A DNA stretch of 8,236 bases from contig DAOVQB010000206.1 in NCBI GenBank assembly GCA_030628905.1, positions 1 to 8,236 on the forward strand, read 5' to 3'. The notes below the pieces were generated by a model. It made no database searches. It saw nothing but the letters and a program-made list of their open reading frames with translations, and was not told the origin of the DNA. The stretch is from DAOVQB01 sp023128935 (GTDB lineage: Bacteria; Eisenbacteria; RBG-16-71-46; CAIMUX01; WJJG01). Position 1 is the first letter of the stretch, and every line of letters starts with the position of its first letter. Shown in pieces: positions 1-5,408 of the stretch. Made by a program: the position numbers and the translations under genes.

Positions 1-314
1 AGGATAACCCTCTTTTGCCGCCCAAGAGGAACGAAGTGGGAGAGCCCCTGCAATTCCAATGCGGTGCGTCCCCCAACATGCACGGTCAAGCCAAGCTGGG
101 TCTGCAGGGCATAGAGGCCTCCCTGCCAGTCAACCTGATCGCCCGGCTGGATAAACGCCCTTGCGCCGAAGCGAACCAGCCATCCGGATCCCACATGCCA
201 GTTCGCCAGCTTGCTGGATACCTCAAGCTGGCGAAGCCATGCCTGGGTCGCGACCGTGCCCTTCGGCCACTTCCGAAACACCTGGTTCATTTTCGATGTC
301 TTCTTGCCAGTCAT
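1..314 (-). CDS. AbiEi-type antitoxin / transcriptional regulator, 5' part only (3' end beyond the window)
   Basis: Reading the minus strand from an ATG at 314 gives 104 codons open to the window edge. Residues about 20-48 look like a winged helix-turn-helix (TQAWLRQLEVSS, then NWHVGSGWLVRFG). They are followed by the pattern typical of AbiEi-family antitoxin N-terminal regions: a gly-arg turn, QPGDQVDWQGGLYALQ (56-71), then GLTVHVGGRTALELQG (75-90) and HFVPLG. In this family the protein binds its own promoter and neutralises the co-encoded nucleotidyltransferase toxin AbiEii (type IV toxin-antitoxin, abortive infection). The ATG follows a good Shine-Dalgarno (GAGAGGA, 8 bases upstream), which favours it over the in-frame Met9. 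A near-consensus promoter lies 60-90 bases upstream. The toxin gene, if present, would be beyond base 1, so a complete system cannot be claimed. A stand-alone AbiEi-like regulator is the main alternative. The family call rests on my reading of motifs, without a search. Confidence 0.8.
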   Translation of the reverse strand, partial: MTGKKTSKMNQVFRKWPKGTVATQAWLRQLEVSSKLANWHVGSGWLVRFGARAFIQPGDQVDWQGGLYALQTQLGLTVHVGGRTALELQGLSHFVPLGRQKRVI

Positions 315-372
315 CCTAGTCGTCCTCTCACAGTTTTAAACCAATGATCGATTCAGTTCCCTTCTCTGGCCG

Positions 373-401
373 ATTATCTAGCATTCCTAGTTGTTTGTCA
401 A
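373..401 (-). promoter_or_regulatory. Sigma-70-type promoter of the AbiEi-type gene
   Basis: On the minus strand a perfect -35 box TTGACA (396-401) is followed by a 17-base spacer and a -10 box GATAAT (373-378, five of six matches to consensus). Transcription should begin near 366, giving a leader of about 52 bases before the ATG at 314. The spacer contains CTAG-N5-CTAG (379-391), a small inverted repeat that could be part of an operator, since AbiEi proteins repress their own promoters. The operator idea is inference only. Confidence 0.7.
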
Positions 402-641
402 TAGAAGTAAACCGTCCAAGAACCTCTCCAACACACAGCGCCACGCTCTGTCAGCAGGAACAGCAGAATGACCAGTACAGGCACTCAGACCACAGGCGAG
501 ATGGTTAGATCTTAGCCAGCAGTAAAGGCACAGGCAATGGGGAGGAAGCTGGCAGATCGATGAGGAAGGATAACACCAAAAGTGAAGACCTAACCCCCGA
601 AGTCCCTGCCTCATACCTTGAGTACCTCTTGGGACGCTGCC
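402..641. other. Gene-poor stretch of 240 bases, no supported gene
   Basis: This interval separates the antitoxin promoter from the stop codon of the next minus-strand gene. The longest minus-strand reading (387-614) is cysteine- and leucine-rich, overlaps the AbiEi promoter and does not resemble a protein. No clear intrinsic terminator follows the gene ending at 642. The only item of mild interest is a short plus-strand reading frame starting at 560, listed separately. Confidence 0.5.
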
Positions 642-655
642 CTACGGTGTCCTGA
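560..655 (+). CDS. Possible 31-residue small ORF, unrecognised
   Basis: An ATG at 560 is preceded by a purine-rich GAGGAAG about 11 bases upstream and opens 31 codons, with a charged start (MRKDNTKSEDLTPEVP) and a hydrophobic middle. It overlaps by 14 bases the 3' end of the opposing gene at 642. The composition is compatible with a small soluble peptide or the broken N-terminus of a larger lost gene. No family is recognised. It is reported only because it is the best coding candidate in this gap, and it may well be chance. Confidence 0.15.
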   Translation: MRKDNTKSEDLTPEVPASYLEYLLGRCPTVS

Positions 656-1223
656 ACTCGTTCTCCTTTCGAAGCTCCTCCGGTATTCCGCTACGCTTCA
701 GGTCGATCTCCTCGCGATGATCGGCGTAGTACCAGTCCTCATCCGATTGCTCGACGTAAAGCCAGCCTTTGGTGGTGGGGATGATCTTGTACTCCTGGAA
801 GTGATCTCTCTTGAATTGCTCTCCCGTGGCAAGCGGCCAGAATGCACCCTTGAACCTCACCATGTATGTACAATCCTGACGGTATCCCATCTCATTGAGA
901 ACCACCTGAAATGAGTGCATCCAGCGAACAGGCCGTCCAGGGTAGAGTCTGCGACGAAACACCCAAACTTGCTTGCTCTCCTTTGGATACCGATCGTCTT
1001 CTTTGGGATCAACAAAGACTGCTATGTCCGTCTCCAGAGCCACTTCGCCAACGTTCTCGAGGACCAAGAGATCCTGGAAGCCATCGGTGTCAGGCTCGAA
1101 GTGGATGAATAACTCTGGCCCCTTGCGTTGCTGGATTCGCTGGAGTCTATACGCCCGCCCAGCAATTACGGCACTCACAAGGCAGATTACAGCAGCAAAT
1201 GCAGATACTACGATAGGTGTCAT
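642..1223 (-). CDS. Hypothetical protein with one N-terminal membrane segment (193 aa)
   Basis: I do not recognise this protein. Residues about 4-22 form one hydrophobic segment (VVSAFAAVICLVSAVIAG) followed by basic residues (RAYRLQRIQQRK), suggesting a membrane anchor with the remainder on the cytoplasmic side. The rest is soluble. Residues about 37-72 have alternating hydrophobic residues and a turn LENVGEVALETD, which looks like a beta-sandwich strand pair. The C-terminal third is rich in Trp, Tyr and charged residues (DEDWYYADHREE). The ATG at 1223 follows AGGGGATGAGA, a moderate Shine-Dalgarno, and an extended -10 box lies about 27 bases upstream. It is a single-gene unit: the nearest genes are an integrase pseudogene on the other strand and, 328 bases downstream, the AbiEi-type gene. 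Its place inside a decayed mobile region suggests accessory cargo. No function is assigned. Confidence 0.75.
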   Translation of the reverse strand: MTPIVVSAFAAVICLVSAVIAGRAYRLQRIQQRKGPELFIHFEPDTDGFQDLLVLENVGEVALETDIAVFVDPKEDDRYPKESKQVWVFRRRLYPGRPVRWMHSFQVVLNEMGYRQDCTYMVRFKGAFWPLATGEQFKRDHFQEYKIIPTTKGWLYVEQSDEDWYYADHREEIDLKRSGIPEELRKENEFRTP

Positions 1224-1249
1224 TACTGTCTCATCCCCTTTTACCTACA

Positions 1250-1258
1250 ATTCTAGCA
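1250..1258 (-). promoter_or_regulatory. Possible extended -10 promoter of the membrane-anchored hypothetical gene
   Basis: On the minus strand the sequence TGC-TAGAAT fits the extended -10 pattern (TGn plus a five-of-six match to TATAAT). It would start transcription near 1243, about 20 bases before the ATG at 1223. No convincing -35 box is present at 16-18 bases, as is usual for extended -10 promoters. The octamer ATGCTAGA is also present at the AbiEi promoter. Confidence 0.35.
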
Positions 1259-1372
1259 TATAGGCCGATAGTCTCACACGTGTAGGGGGACCACGCCGCT
1301 TGAGATCGCTAGCAGACTTTGATGATAGGCCCCGTTCTATCTTGATCAATCTTCCACCTAAGCTTCCTCCTT

Positions 1373-1786
1373 TTCCAGCTCCGGATCTTGGAGCGATGGG
1401 GTGCGAGGCCGCAGCGCCAGTCGATGAAGCGCGAGAACGAGCCCGATGGCAAGCTATGCTACTAGCGGCAGCGACAGGTGAAGGTTTGCAAGGGAGAGTT
1501 TCAACACGTCTTCACCACACTGAAGGGAAGCCCTGCAAAACCGCTACGTGCAGGCGATACTAGCGATATACGTAGGGGGGTGGGGATTAACAAGAACATC
1601 TCACCGCACACATTACGCCATACGTTCGCTACAGACCTCTACCGAGAAACGGGGTAGATCCGGCTCGTGCAGAAGGTGCTCGGACATGCCGATCTCTCCA
1701 CAACGGTGATTTATACCCACATCGTCGACGAGGAGCTGGACGAAGCCCTCAAATCCTTTCGCCAAACGGCGGCGGTAGCGGTATAG
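1373..1786 (+). pseudogene. Degraded tyrosine recombinase / phage-type integrase (C-terminal part)
   Basis: The C-terminal catalytic region of a tyrosine recombinase can be followed on the plus strand, but not in one frame. Frame A gives QLRILERW (from about 1376), a stop inside 1440-1470, then VFTTLKGSP (1508-1534). The next block, LQNRYVQAILA, is in a different frame (1533-1565). Frame A then resumes with INKNISPHTLRHTFATDLY (1586-1642), an in-frame TAG at 1655-1657, and IRLVQKVLGHADLSTT followed by IYTH. It ends with a normal stop at 1784-1786. Catalytic landmarks are visible: His and Arg of HTLRH, the Gly-His before the loop, and the nucleophilic Tyr (codon 1712-1714). The N-terminal and first-Arg regions are not recognisable. 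Two frameshifts and at least two stops make it inactive. It once would have integrated a mobile element, probably at the tRNA-like scar 240 bases downstream. Confidence 0.87.
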
Positions 1787-2028
1787 CCTAATCGAGCGGG
1801 CGCGCGCATTTTGTCTCCATTGGGGGCGACCGTCATCCCCTTTCCTTGGATCACTCAACATAATGCCTCGCTCTCAGTACAAATGTTGAGCAGTTTGCCA
1901 AGTGGATAACTCTAACAACGAACACCTGGAGGCTAAAAGGCCGTGGGGAAGACAAGTTTATCGCGGGATGGCTGTCAAGGAACTACGCAACACAATATGT
2001 ATGGTGTTGCATAAAGTAGTGGCTCGGG
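1787..2028. other. Non-coding stretch between integrase remnant and tRNA-like scar
   Basis: No gene is supported here. A GC-rich run followed by TTTTGT (about 1796-1816) just after the integrase stop might be a remnant of its terminator. A plus-strand frame from 1870 to 2018 is open for about 50 codons and includes the peptide DKFIAGWLSRNYATQY, faintly reminiscent of an integrase N-terminal domain. It has no ribosome-binding site and the likeness is too weak to call. The stretch ends in the inverted repeat listed separately. Confidence 0.4.
1982..2019. repeat. Inverted repeat beside the tRNA-like scar
   Basis: GCAACAC (1987-1993) and GTGTTGC (2004-2010) are perfect 7-bp inverted repeats around a 10-base spacer. 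An outer pair, ACTAC (1982-1986) and GTAGT (2015-2019), extends the symmetry with a 4-base bulge. It ends 9 bases before the tRNA-like segment. It may be a recombinase or excisionase binding site of the former element, or an RNA hairpin. The symmetry is directly visible; the role is inference. Confidence 0.55.
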
Positions 2029-2048
2029 TTCGAGTCCCCTAGGCTCCA
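2029..2048 (+). other. tRNA/tmRNA 3'-end fragment, probable attachment-site scar
   Basis: The segment reads as a T-loop (TTCGAGT, 2029-2035), a T-stem 3' strand (CCCCT, 2036-2040), an acceptor 3' strand (AGGCTCC, 2041-2047) and discriminator A (2048). The expected T-stem 5' strand would be AGGGG, but the bases before it are TCGGG, so only three of five pairs form. No D-arm or anticodon arm precedes it. A 3' half without its gene is what integration into a tRNA or tmRNA gene leaves at the far end of an element. In this orientation the element would lie to the left, where the integrase pseudogene is found. A chance match to the T-arm consensus is possible. Confidence 0.5.
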
Positions 2049-2205
2049 TACGAGTCCGGAAAACGCCTTTCATTCTGCACTTCCAGAGGCACGACATCAG
2101 GTCTCGAACCAGGCTTCCTCGAGAACCCAATCCCAGACAGCACTTCGCGGTTCTAGAATCAGTCCCTCCCTCTTCATCTGTATCGGGTCTCAAGAACCCT
2201 CTTAA

Positions 2206-2225
2206 CCAAACTCGCGTAGTGCGAG
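2206..2225 (-). terminator. Weak candidate terminator after the TrkH gene
   Basis: Just past the TrkH stop codon the minus strand has CTCGC-ACTAC-GCGAG (2211-2225), a 5-bp stem with a 5-base loop, followed by TTTGGTT. The stem is short and the T-run is interrupted, so this is a weak intrinsic terminator at best. Nothing else was seen between 2049 and 2210. Confidence 0.35.
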
Positions 2226-2230
2226 CAATA

Positions 2231-3706
2231 CTAATCGAGGCCTCGGAAGATAGCCCTGAACATCACGAGCACCGGAAGCACCTCGAGTCTTCCCATCCAC
2301 ATGTTGAGAATGAGAACCAGCTTGGCAACCGCAGACATCTCAGCATGAGTGATGCCGACAGAGAGTCCCACGGTGCTTTGAGCAGAAACGACCTCAAACA
2401 GAGAGTCGGCAAGTGTGTACCCGTCGGGAACGAAGTGCATCAGGATCAGGGTGCCTCCTAACGTGCACACCAGCCATGCAAAGAAGATGACAGCCGCTCC
2501 CTGGACACGCGAATTCGCTTCCTCTGCAGCAAGTTTCTCGTTTCCCACCTGAAACCTTAGCACCTTCTTCGGTGAGCTGATCGTCCTGCTGAGCCACCAG
2601 CCCATACCACGGATGAGAACAGCGGCCCGCATGACTTTGATCCCGCCAGCCGTGGAGCCAGTAGCCCCGCCGACAAACATCGCCAAGATGAGGATCAACT
2701 TGGATGCCTCGGACCACGAACGCAGTGACTCGGTCTGGAAACCTGTCGTGGTTACTGCTGAGACGGCCTGAAAAGCAGATGATGCTAGCGACTGTGACTC
2801 CCCTGGAAGCACGTTCTGTATGACGAGCACCACGGCAATTCCAGCACAGAACAGCAACAGCCATCTTGTTTGATAGAAGTTGGCACGGAAGTTGGGCTTC
2901 TTCCCCTGCAGCAGCTCGTAGTGTGTCGCGAAGCTCATTGCACCAAAGAGCATGAGCAGGAGGATAACCACCCGAACGCCCCAGTCGGTGTAGTGCCCCA
3001 TGCTCGCTGACATGGTTGAGAAGCCTCCAGTTGATAGCGCCGTCATGGAGTGGTTGATCGCGGCCCACATGCCCATGCCAACACCCCAAAGAAGAACAAT
3101 GCCCACAAACGTATACAGGATGTAGATCCACCACATTGTGCGGATCGTTGCCGAGATCGTTGGCTGGATCTTGGCGTCGCGTTCGGCGAAGAACAGACCT
3201 CTCCCCGGCCTGATGGGCATGGGCGTGAGTCCCAGAACCAGAACGATCACGCCGATACCGCCGATCCATTGCAGAAACGAGCGCCACCATTGGAGCGTAT
3301 GCGGGAGCATCTCCGGATGTGCTACAACGGAAAGACCCGTCGTCGTGAACCCCGACATCGCCTCGAACAGCGCATTCCCATAATCGAGGAACACATCTGC
3401 TGCGCCTGGATCCAAAGACCTGGCAGCAATGAAGAACGGAACGGCTCCCAAGAGAGCTACGAGGAGCCAGCCGACCGCCGCGATGACCAATCCGTGCTTG
3501 AGATGGGCCTCGGCGCCGCCGCGGAACGGGAGGTACAGCACCGCTGCAAGAGCGAAGGAGAGCCCGCCTGCGACTGCAAAGGGGAAGAGCATCCCTCGCT
3601 CCCCCCATGCAATGGCGACAAGCAACGTCGCCACCGACATCAGACTCACAAGGGCACAGATCAAGCCCAAGTCTCTCGCAATGATGCGGATGTCAGCAGA
3701 GCGCAT
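2231..3706 (-). CDS. trkH: TrkH/KtrB-type potassium uptake channel subunit (491 aa)
   Basis: This is the membrane pore subunit of a Trk/Ktr K+ uptake system, a four-repeat M1-P-M2 protein. All four selectivity-filter regions are visible in order: GFTTTGLS, ALSTGGFS, AVTTTGFQT and AQSTVGLS, each with the conserved glycine that lines the pore. The gating-loop signature FVGGATGSTAGGIK sits in the third repeat, and MGRLEVLPVLVMF, the family's conserved C-terminal end, is intact. A dozen or so hydrophobic segments are spread along the chain. The length agrees with TrkH (about 480 aa). The start at 3706 (MRSADIRII) is preferred to an upstream in-frame Met at 3799, because the earlier part would lie inside trkA and reads as non-membrane filler. 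The gene begins 4 bases after the trkA stop with little Shine-Dalgarno of its own, so translation is probably coupled to trkA. TrkH versus KtrB naming cannot be settled from sequence alone. Confidence 0.95.
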   Translation of the reverse strand: MRSADIRIIARDLGLICALVSLMSVATLLVAIAWGERGMLFPFAVAGGLSFALAAVLYLPFRGGAEAHLKHGLVIAAVGWLLVALLGAVPFFIAARSLDPGAADVFLDYGNALFEAMSGFTTTGLSVVAHPEMLPHTLQWWRSFLQWIGGIGVIVLVLGLTPMPIRPGRGLFFAERDAKIQPTISATIRTMWWIYILYTFVGIVLLWGVGMGMWAAINHSMTALSTGGFSTMSASMGHYTDWGVRVVILLLMLFGAMSFATHYELLQGKKPNFRANFYQTRWLLLFCAGIAVVLVIQNVLPGESQSLASSAFQAVSAVTTTGFQTESLRSWSEASKLILILAMFVGGATGSTAGGIKVMRAAVLIRGMGWWLSRTISSPKKVLRFQVGNEKLAAEEANSRVQGAAVIFFAWLVCTLGGTLILMHFVPDGYTLADSLFEVVSAQSTVGLSVGITHAEMSAVAKLVLILNMWMGRLEVLPVLVMFRAIFRGLD

Positions 3707-3710
3707 GTTT

Positions 3711-4376
3711 CTACTGGAGCATCGCAGAGAGCTCGGTGTTCGTCGCCCTTTGCCTTGCAAGGAACACAGTGACAAGGTCTCCTGGGGCCAATGCGTCAAT
3801 CGAGGACGGTGGGTAGTGCCGCTCGTTACGCGTCACGTCGATGACCCGATGATCTTCCTCGACAAGGCCGATACTTAACGGGGAGGCCCCGCAGAGCGAA
3901 GACCCCTCATTCACAATGATCTGTGCGATGCGCGAGCCGTCATTCAGCACAACGTCGTACACAACTGATGGTGACAAGAACAGACCACAAAGGCGTTCGG
4001 CCACAATCCGCGCGGGTACGATGACGCTCTCTGCCCCTAGGCGTTGGAAAATCTCTCGGTGCTCCTCATCCGCAGCAAGCGAACCAACCCGAGGAACTCC
4101 AAGTTTTAGGGAGTAAGTGATGGTCCGCATGTTCTGCTCATCGTCATCTGAGGTTGCCAAGACGAGGGAAGCGCGTGCTACGCCTCCGTCTTGCAGCTCC
4201 GCCAGTGAAGTCTCCCGAAGGCGGATCACTTGGATGCCCTTCAATCGAGCGAGGGCCTCAGCTTTCTTAGGATCAGACTCGAAAGCCGTAATTTTATGCC
4301 CACGTGCCGACGCTTCGCGAATAAGTGCTTCCCCGACAGACCCGGTCCCAACGATGGAAATTCTCTTGGACGCCAT
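3711..4376 (-). CDS. trkA: TrkA/KtrA-type RCK regulator of K+ uptake (221 aa)
   Basis: This is the cytoplasmic regulatory subunit that forms a ring under the TrkH/KtrB pore and opens or closes it according to bound nucleotide. The N-terminal Rossmann fold begins ISIVGTGSVGEALI, with the GxGxxG loop at residues 10-15 and an acidic residue at the end of the second strand (FESD, Glu33), the usual ribose-binding position. LVLATSDDDEQN follows near residues 76-87. A C-terminal RCK_C-like domain (about 135-215) includes the stretch LNDGSRIAQIIVNEGSSLCG and ends with PGDLVTVFLAR. At 221 residues it has one RCK unit, like KtrA, not the double unit of enterobacterial TrkA (about 458 aa). The start is fixed by a strong Shine-Dalgarno AAGGAGG, 6 bases from the ATG. 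It is followed 4 bases later by trkH, so the two form a unit. The 324-base leader upstream suggests separate regulation from kdpDE. Confidence 0.95.
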   Translation of the reverse strand: MASKRISIVGTGSVGEALIREASARGHKITAFESDPKKAEALARLKGIQVIRLRETSLAELQDGGVARASLVLATSDDDEQNMRTITYSLKLGVPRVGSLAADEEHREIFQRLGAESVIVPARIVAERLCGLFLSPSVVYDVVLNDGSRIAQIIVNEGSSLCGASPLSIGLVEEDHRVIDVTRNERHYPPSSIDALAPGDLVTVFLARQRATNTELSAMLQ

Positions 4377-4382
4377 TGTTAC

Positions 4383-4433
4383 CCTCCTTTGTGCCGGTGC
4401 TCACAGAAGAGGACTCCGCTCCGCACCCGGCAC
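4383..4433 (-). promoter_or_regulatory. Leader hairpin abutting the trkA ribosome-binding site
   Basis: In the minus-strand transcript GTGCCGGGTGC (4423-4433) pairs with GCACCGGCAC (4391-4400), a 10-bp GC-rich stem with one bulged base around a 22-base loop. The stem ends one base before the Shine-Dalgarno AAGGAGG (4383-4389) of trkA. There is no T-run, so it is not an intrinsic terminator. Its position suits control of translation initiation or of RNA stability. It does not show the conserved motifs I know for the c-di-AMP (ydaO) riboswitch that often precedes ktr genes. The structure is seen; the function is inferred. Confidence 0.5.
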
Positions 4434-4700
4434 GAACCTGGGTTTCTGTCATGGTAGGAGGAGGCACGTCAAGTTGCTGCATAGAATCGTCCCAGAGGCA
4501 TCAAGAAACTGTAAGGATCGCAGCGTGACGCAACGCCATGTATGTCGGTACCGGCTAGGGAAGAACCGCTGGACTGGAGACTATTCTGGTACTGGATGTG
4601 GGCACCCAGCAAGCCCGTGAATCCGGAAAAAGCCGCAACGTCCCCGGGAGCGTCAACGAACTCCATCGAGAGAAGCTCTGAGGCACGCCGTAGCCCCAGA
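4434..4700. other. Spacer between kdpE and the trkA leader hairpin
   Basis: No recognised gene or clear promoter is present. A minus-strand frame from an ATG at 4666 to a stop at 4469 encodes 65 residues (start MEFVDAPGDVAAFSGF) with plausible composition, but it lacks a Shine-Dalgarno and resembles nothing I know. An 8-base palindrome CGGTACCG (4546-4553) lies in the middle and might be a regulator site. Loose -35-like TTGATG and TTGACG sequences occur, but none is paired with a convincing -10 box. Confidence 0.4.
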
Positions 4701-4708
4701 CTACGGCG
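4686..4708 (-). repeat. Perfect inverted repeat across the kdpE stop codon
   Basis: CGCCGTAG (4686-4693) and CTACGGCG (4701-4708) form a perfect 8-bp stem around the 7-base loop 4694-4700. The kdpE stop codon is inside the stem. No T-run follows on the minus strand, so it is not a textbook intrinsic terminator. It could protect the kdpDE transcript 3' end, slow ribosomes at termination or act in attenuation before trkA. Confidence 0.6.
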
Positions 4709-5408
4709 ACTCCTCTGTTGAGAGTCTGTACCCGACACCCTGCTCCGTGTGTAGGAGCCGTGGACGTGCAGGGTCGGCTTCGATCTTCCGCCGGAGATTG
4801 CCCATATGGACTCGCAGGTGGTGAACGCCTCCAGAGCGGTACGGTCCCCAGACTTCCTCACGCAGGAAGCGATGAGTAAGCACCCGGTCCGCATTCTCTA
4901 TCAGTGTCGTCAGTAGCCGGTACTCAATCGGGGTAAGATGGACCTGCGTTCCGTCGGCCAATACGCGACGCGTGTCCAGCTCGACTCGTAGAGTTCCCAC
5001 CTCGAAGACACCCTCCCCATCTGCGGAGGCAGCCTGAACGCAATGCCGCAACGCAACCCGCAAGCGAGCGTGAAGCTCGGAGACACTGAATGGCTTTGTA
5101 AGGTAGTCGTCCGCGCCGCGATCGAGCGCCGCGACTTTGTCAAGATCCTTGTTTCGCGCCGACAGGATGATGATGGGTAGCTTCGACCACGAACGTACGA
5201 AATCGATGATCTCCACTCCATCCATATCAGGCAATCCCAGATCTAGGATGATCAGATCCGGAGGACGCGACTTGATCATCACCAGCGCTTGCCGGCCTGT
5301 CTGAGCTTCCGCAAAGCGATAGCCCTGTTGTTCCAGCGAGACGCGAAGAAACCGGCGGATGCCCGGCTCATCCTCAATGATCAGTATGAGTGGTCGGTCA
5401 GGCAACAT
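4701..5408 (-). CDS. kdpE: KdpE-type response regulator, OmpR family (235 aa)
   Basis: This is the transcription factor of the KdpDE two-component system. It is phosphorylated by KdpD and, in known bacteria, activates K+ uptake genes under low K+ or osmotic stress. The receiver domain (about 6-120) has the acidic pair Glu12-Asp13, phosphoacceptor Asp56 in LIILDLGLPDMDG, Ser83 in IIILSAR and Lys105 in DDYLTKPF. The OmpR/PhoB-type winged-helix DNA-binding domain (about 135-230) includes LTPIEYRLLTTLIENADRV, the recognition region HHLRVHMGNLRRKIE and the closing wing TEQGVGYRL. The length is normal for KdpE (about 225 aa). The start codon lies within the last codons of kdpD (11-base overlap), so the two are translationally coupled. 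The name KdpE rests on this linkage and on the KdpE-like pattern GGVHHLRVHMGNLRRKIE. By sequence alone it could be a generic OmpR-type regulator. Confidence 0.93.
   Translation of the reverse strand: MLPDRPLILIIEDEPGIRRFLRVSLEQQGYRFAEAQTGRQALVMIKSRPPDLIILDLGLPDMDGVEIIDFVRSWSKLPIIILSARNKDLDKVAALDRGADDYLTKPFSVSELHARLRVALRHCVQAASADGEGVFEVGTLRVELDTRRVLADGTQVHLTPIEYRLLTTLIENADRVLTHRFLREEVWGPYRSGGVHHLRVHMGNLRRKIEADPARPRLLHTEQGVGYRLSTEESP

Noticed and set aside
15..347. Plus-strand 110-codon frame at the left edge
   Set aside because: It is the antisense shadow of the AbiEi-type gene, which has the Shine-Dalgarno, promoter and family motifs.
1870..2018. Second integrase N-terminal remnant (frame with DKFIAGWLSRNYATQY)
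   Set aside because: The likeness is limited to a few residues, no start signal exists, and its position downstream of the integrase C-terminus is not the expected order.
1929..2048. A whole tRNA-like gene, since GGAGGCT at 1929 could pair with the acceptor strand AGGCTCC at 2041-2047 in six of seven positions
   Set aside because: The span is 120 bases, there is no D-arm or anticodon arm, the T-stem is broken, and the tmRNA 5' signature is absent. Only the 3' fragment is kept.
1975..2193. Minus-strand reading frame containing MEPRGLEPEP
   Set aside because: This peptide is the well-known artefact of reading antisense through a tRNA T-arm. There is no ribosome-binding site or protein-like composition.
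2394..3608. 404-codon minus-strand frame inside trkH
   Set aside because: It is a +1 shadow of the TrkH gene, arginine- and histidine-rich without membrane segments. TrkH has all family motifs in the other frame.
3707..3799. Longer N-terminus of TrkH starting at 3799
   Set aside because: These codons overlap the conserved end of TrkA and are not membrane-like. The Met at 3706 gives the standard TrkH N-terminus and a 4-base gap to trkA.
4377..4700. Known c-di-AMP (ydaO/yuaA) riboswitch before trkA
   Set aside because: The conserved blocks of that riboswitch as I know them are not visible. Only a simple hairpin near the ribosome-binding site can be supported without a covariance search.
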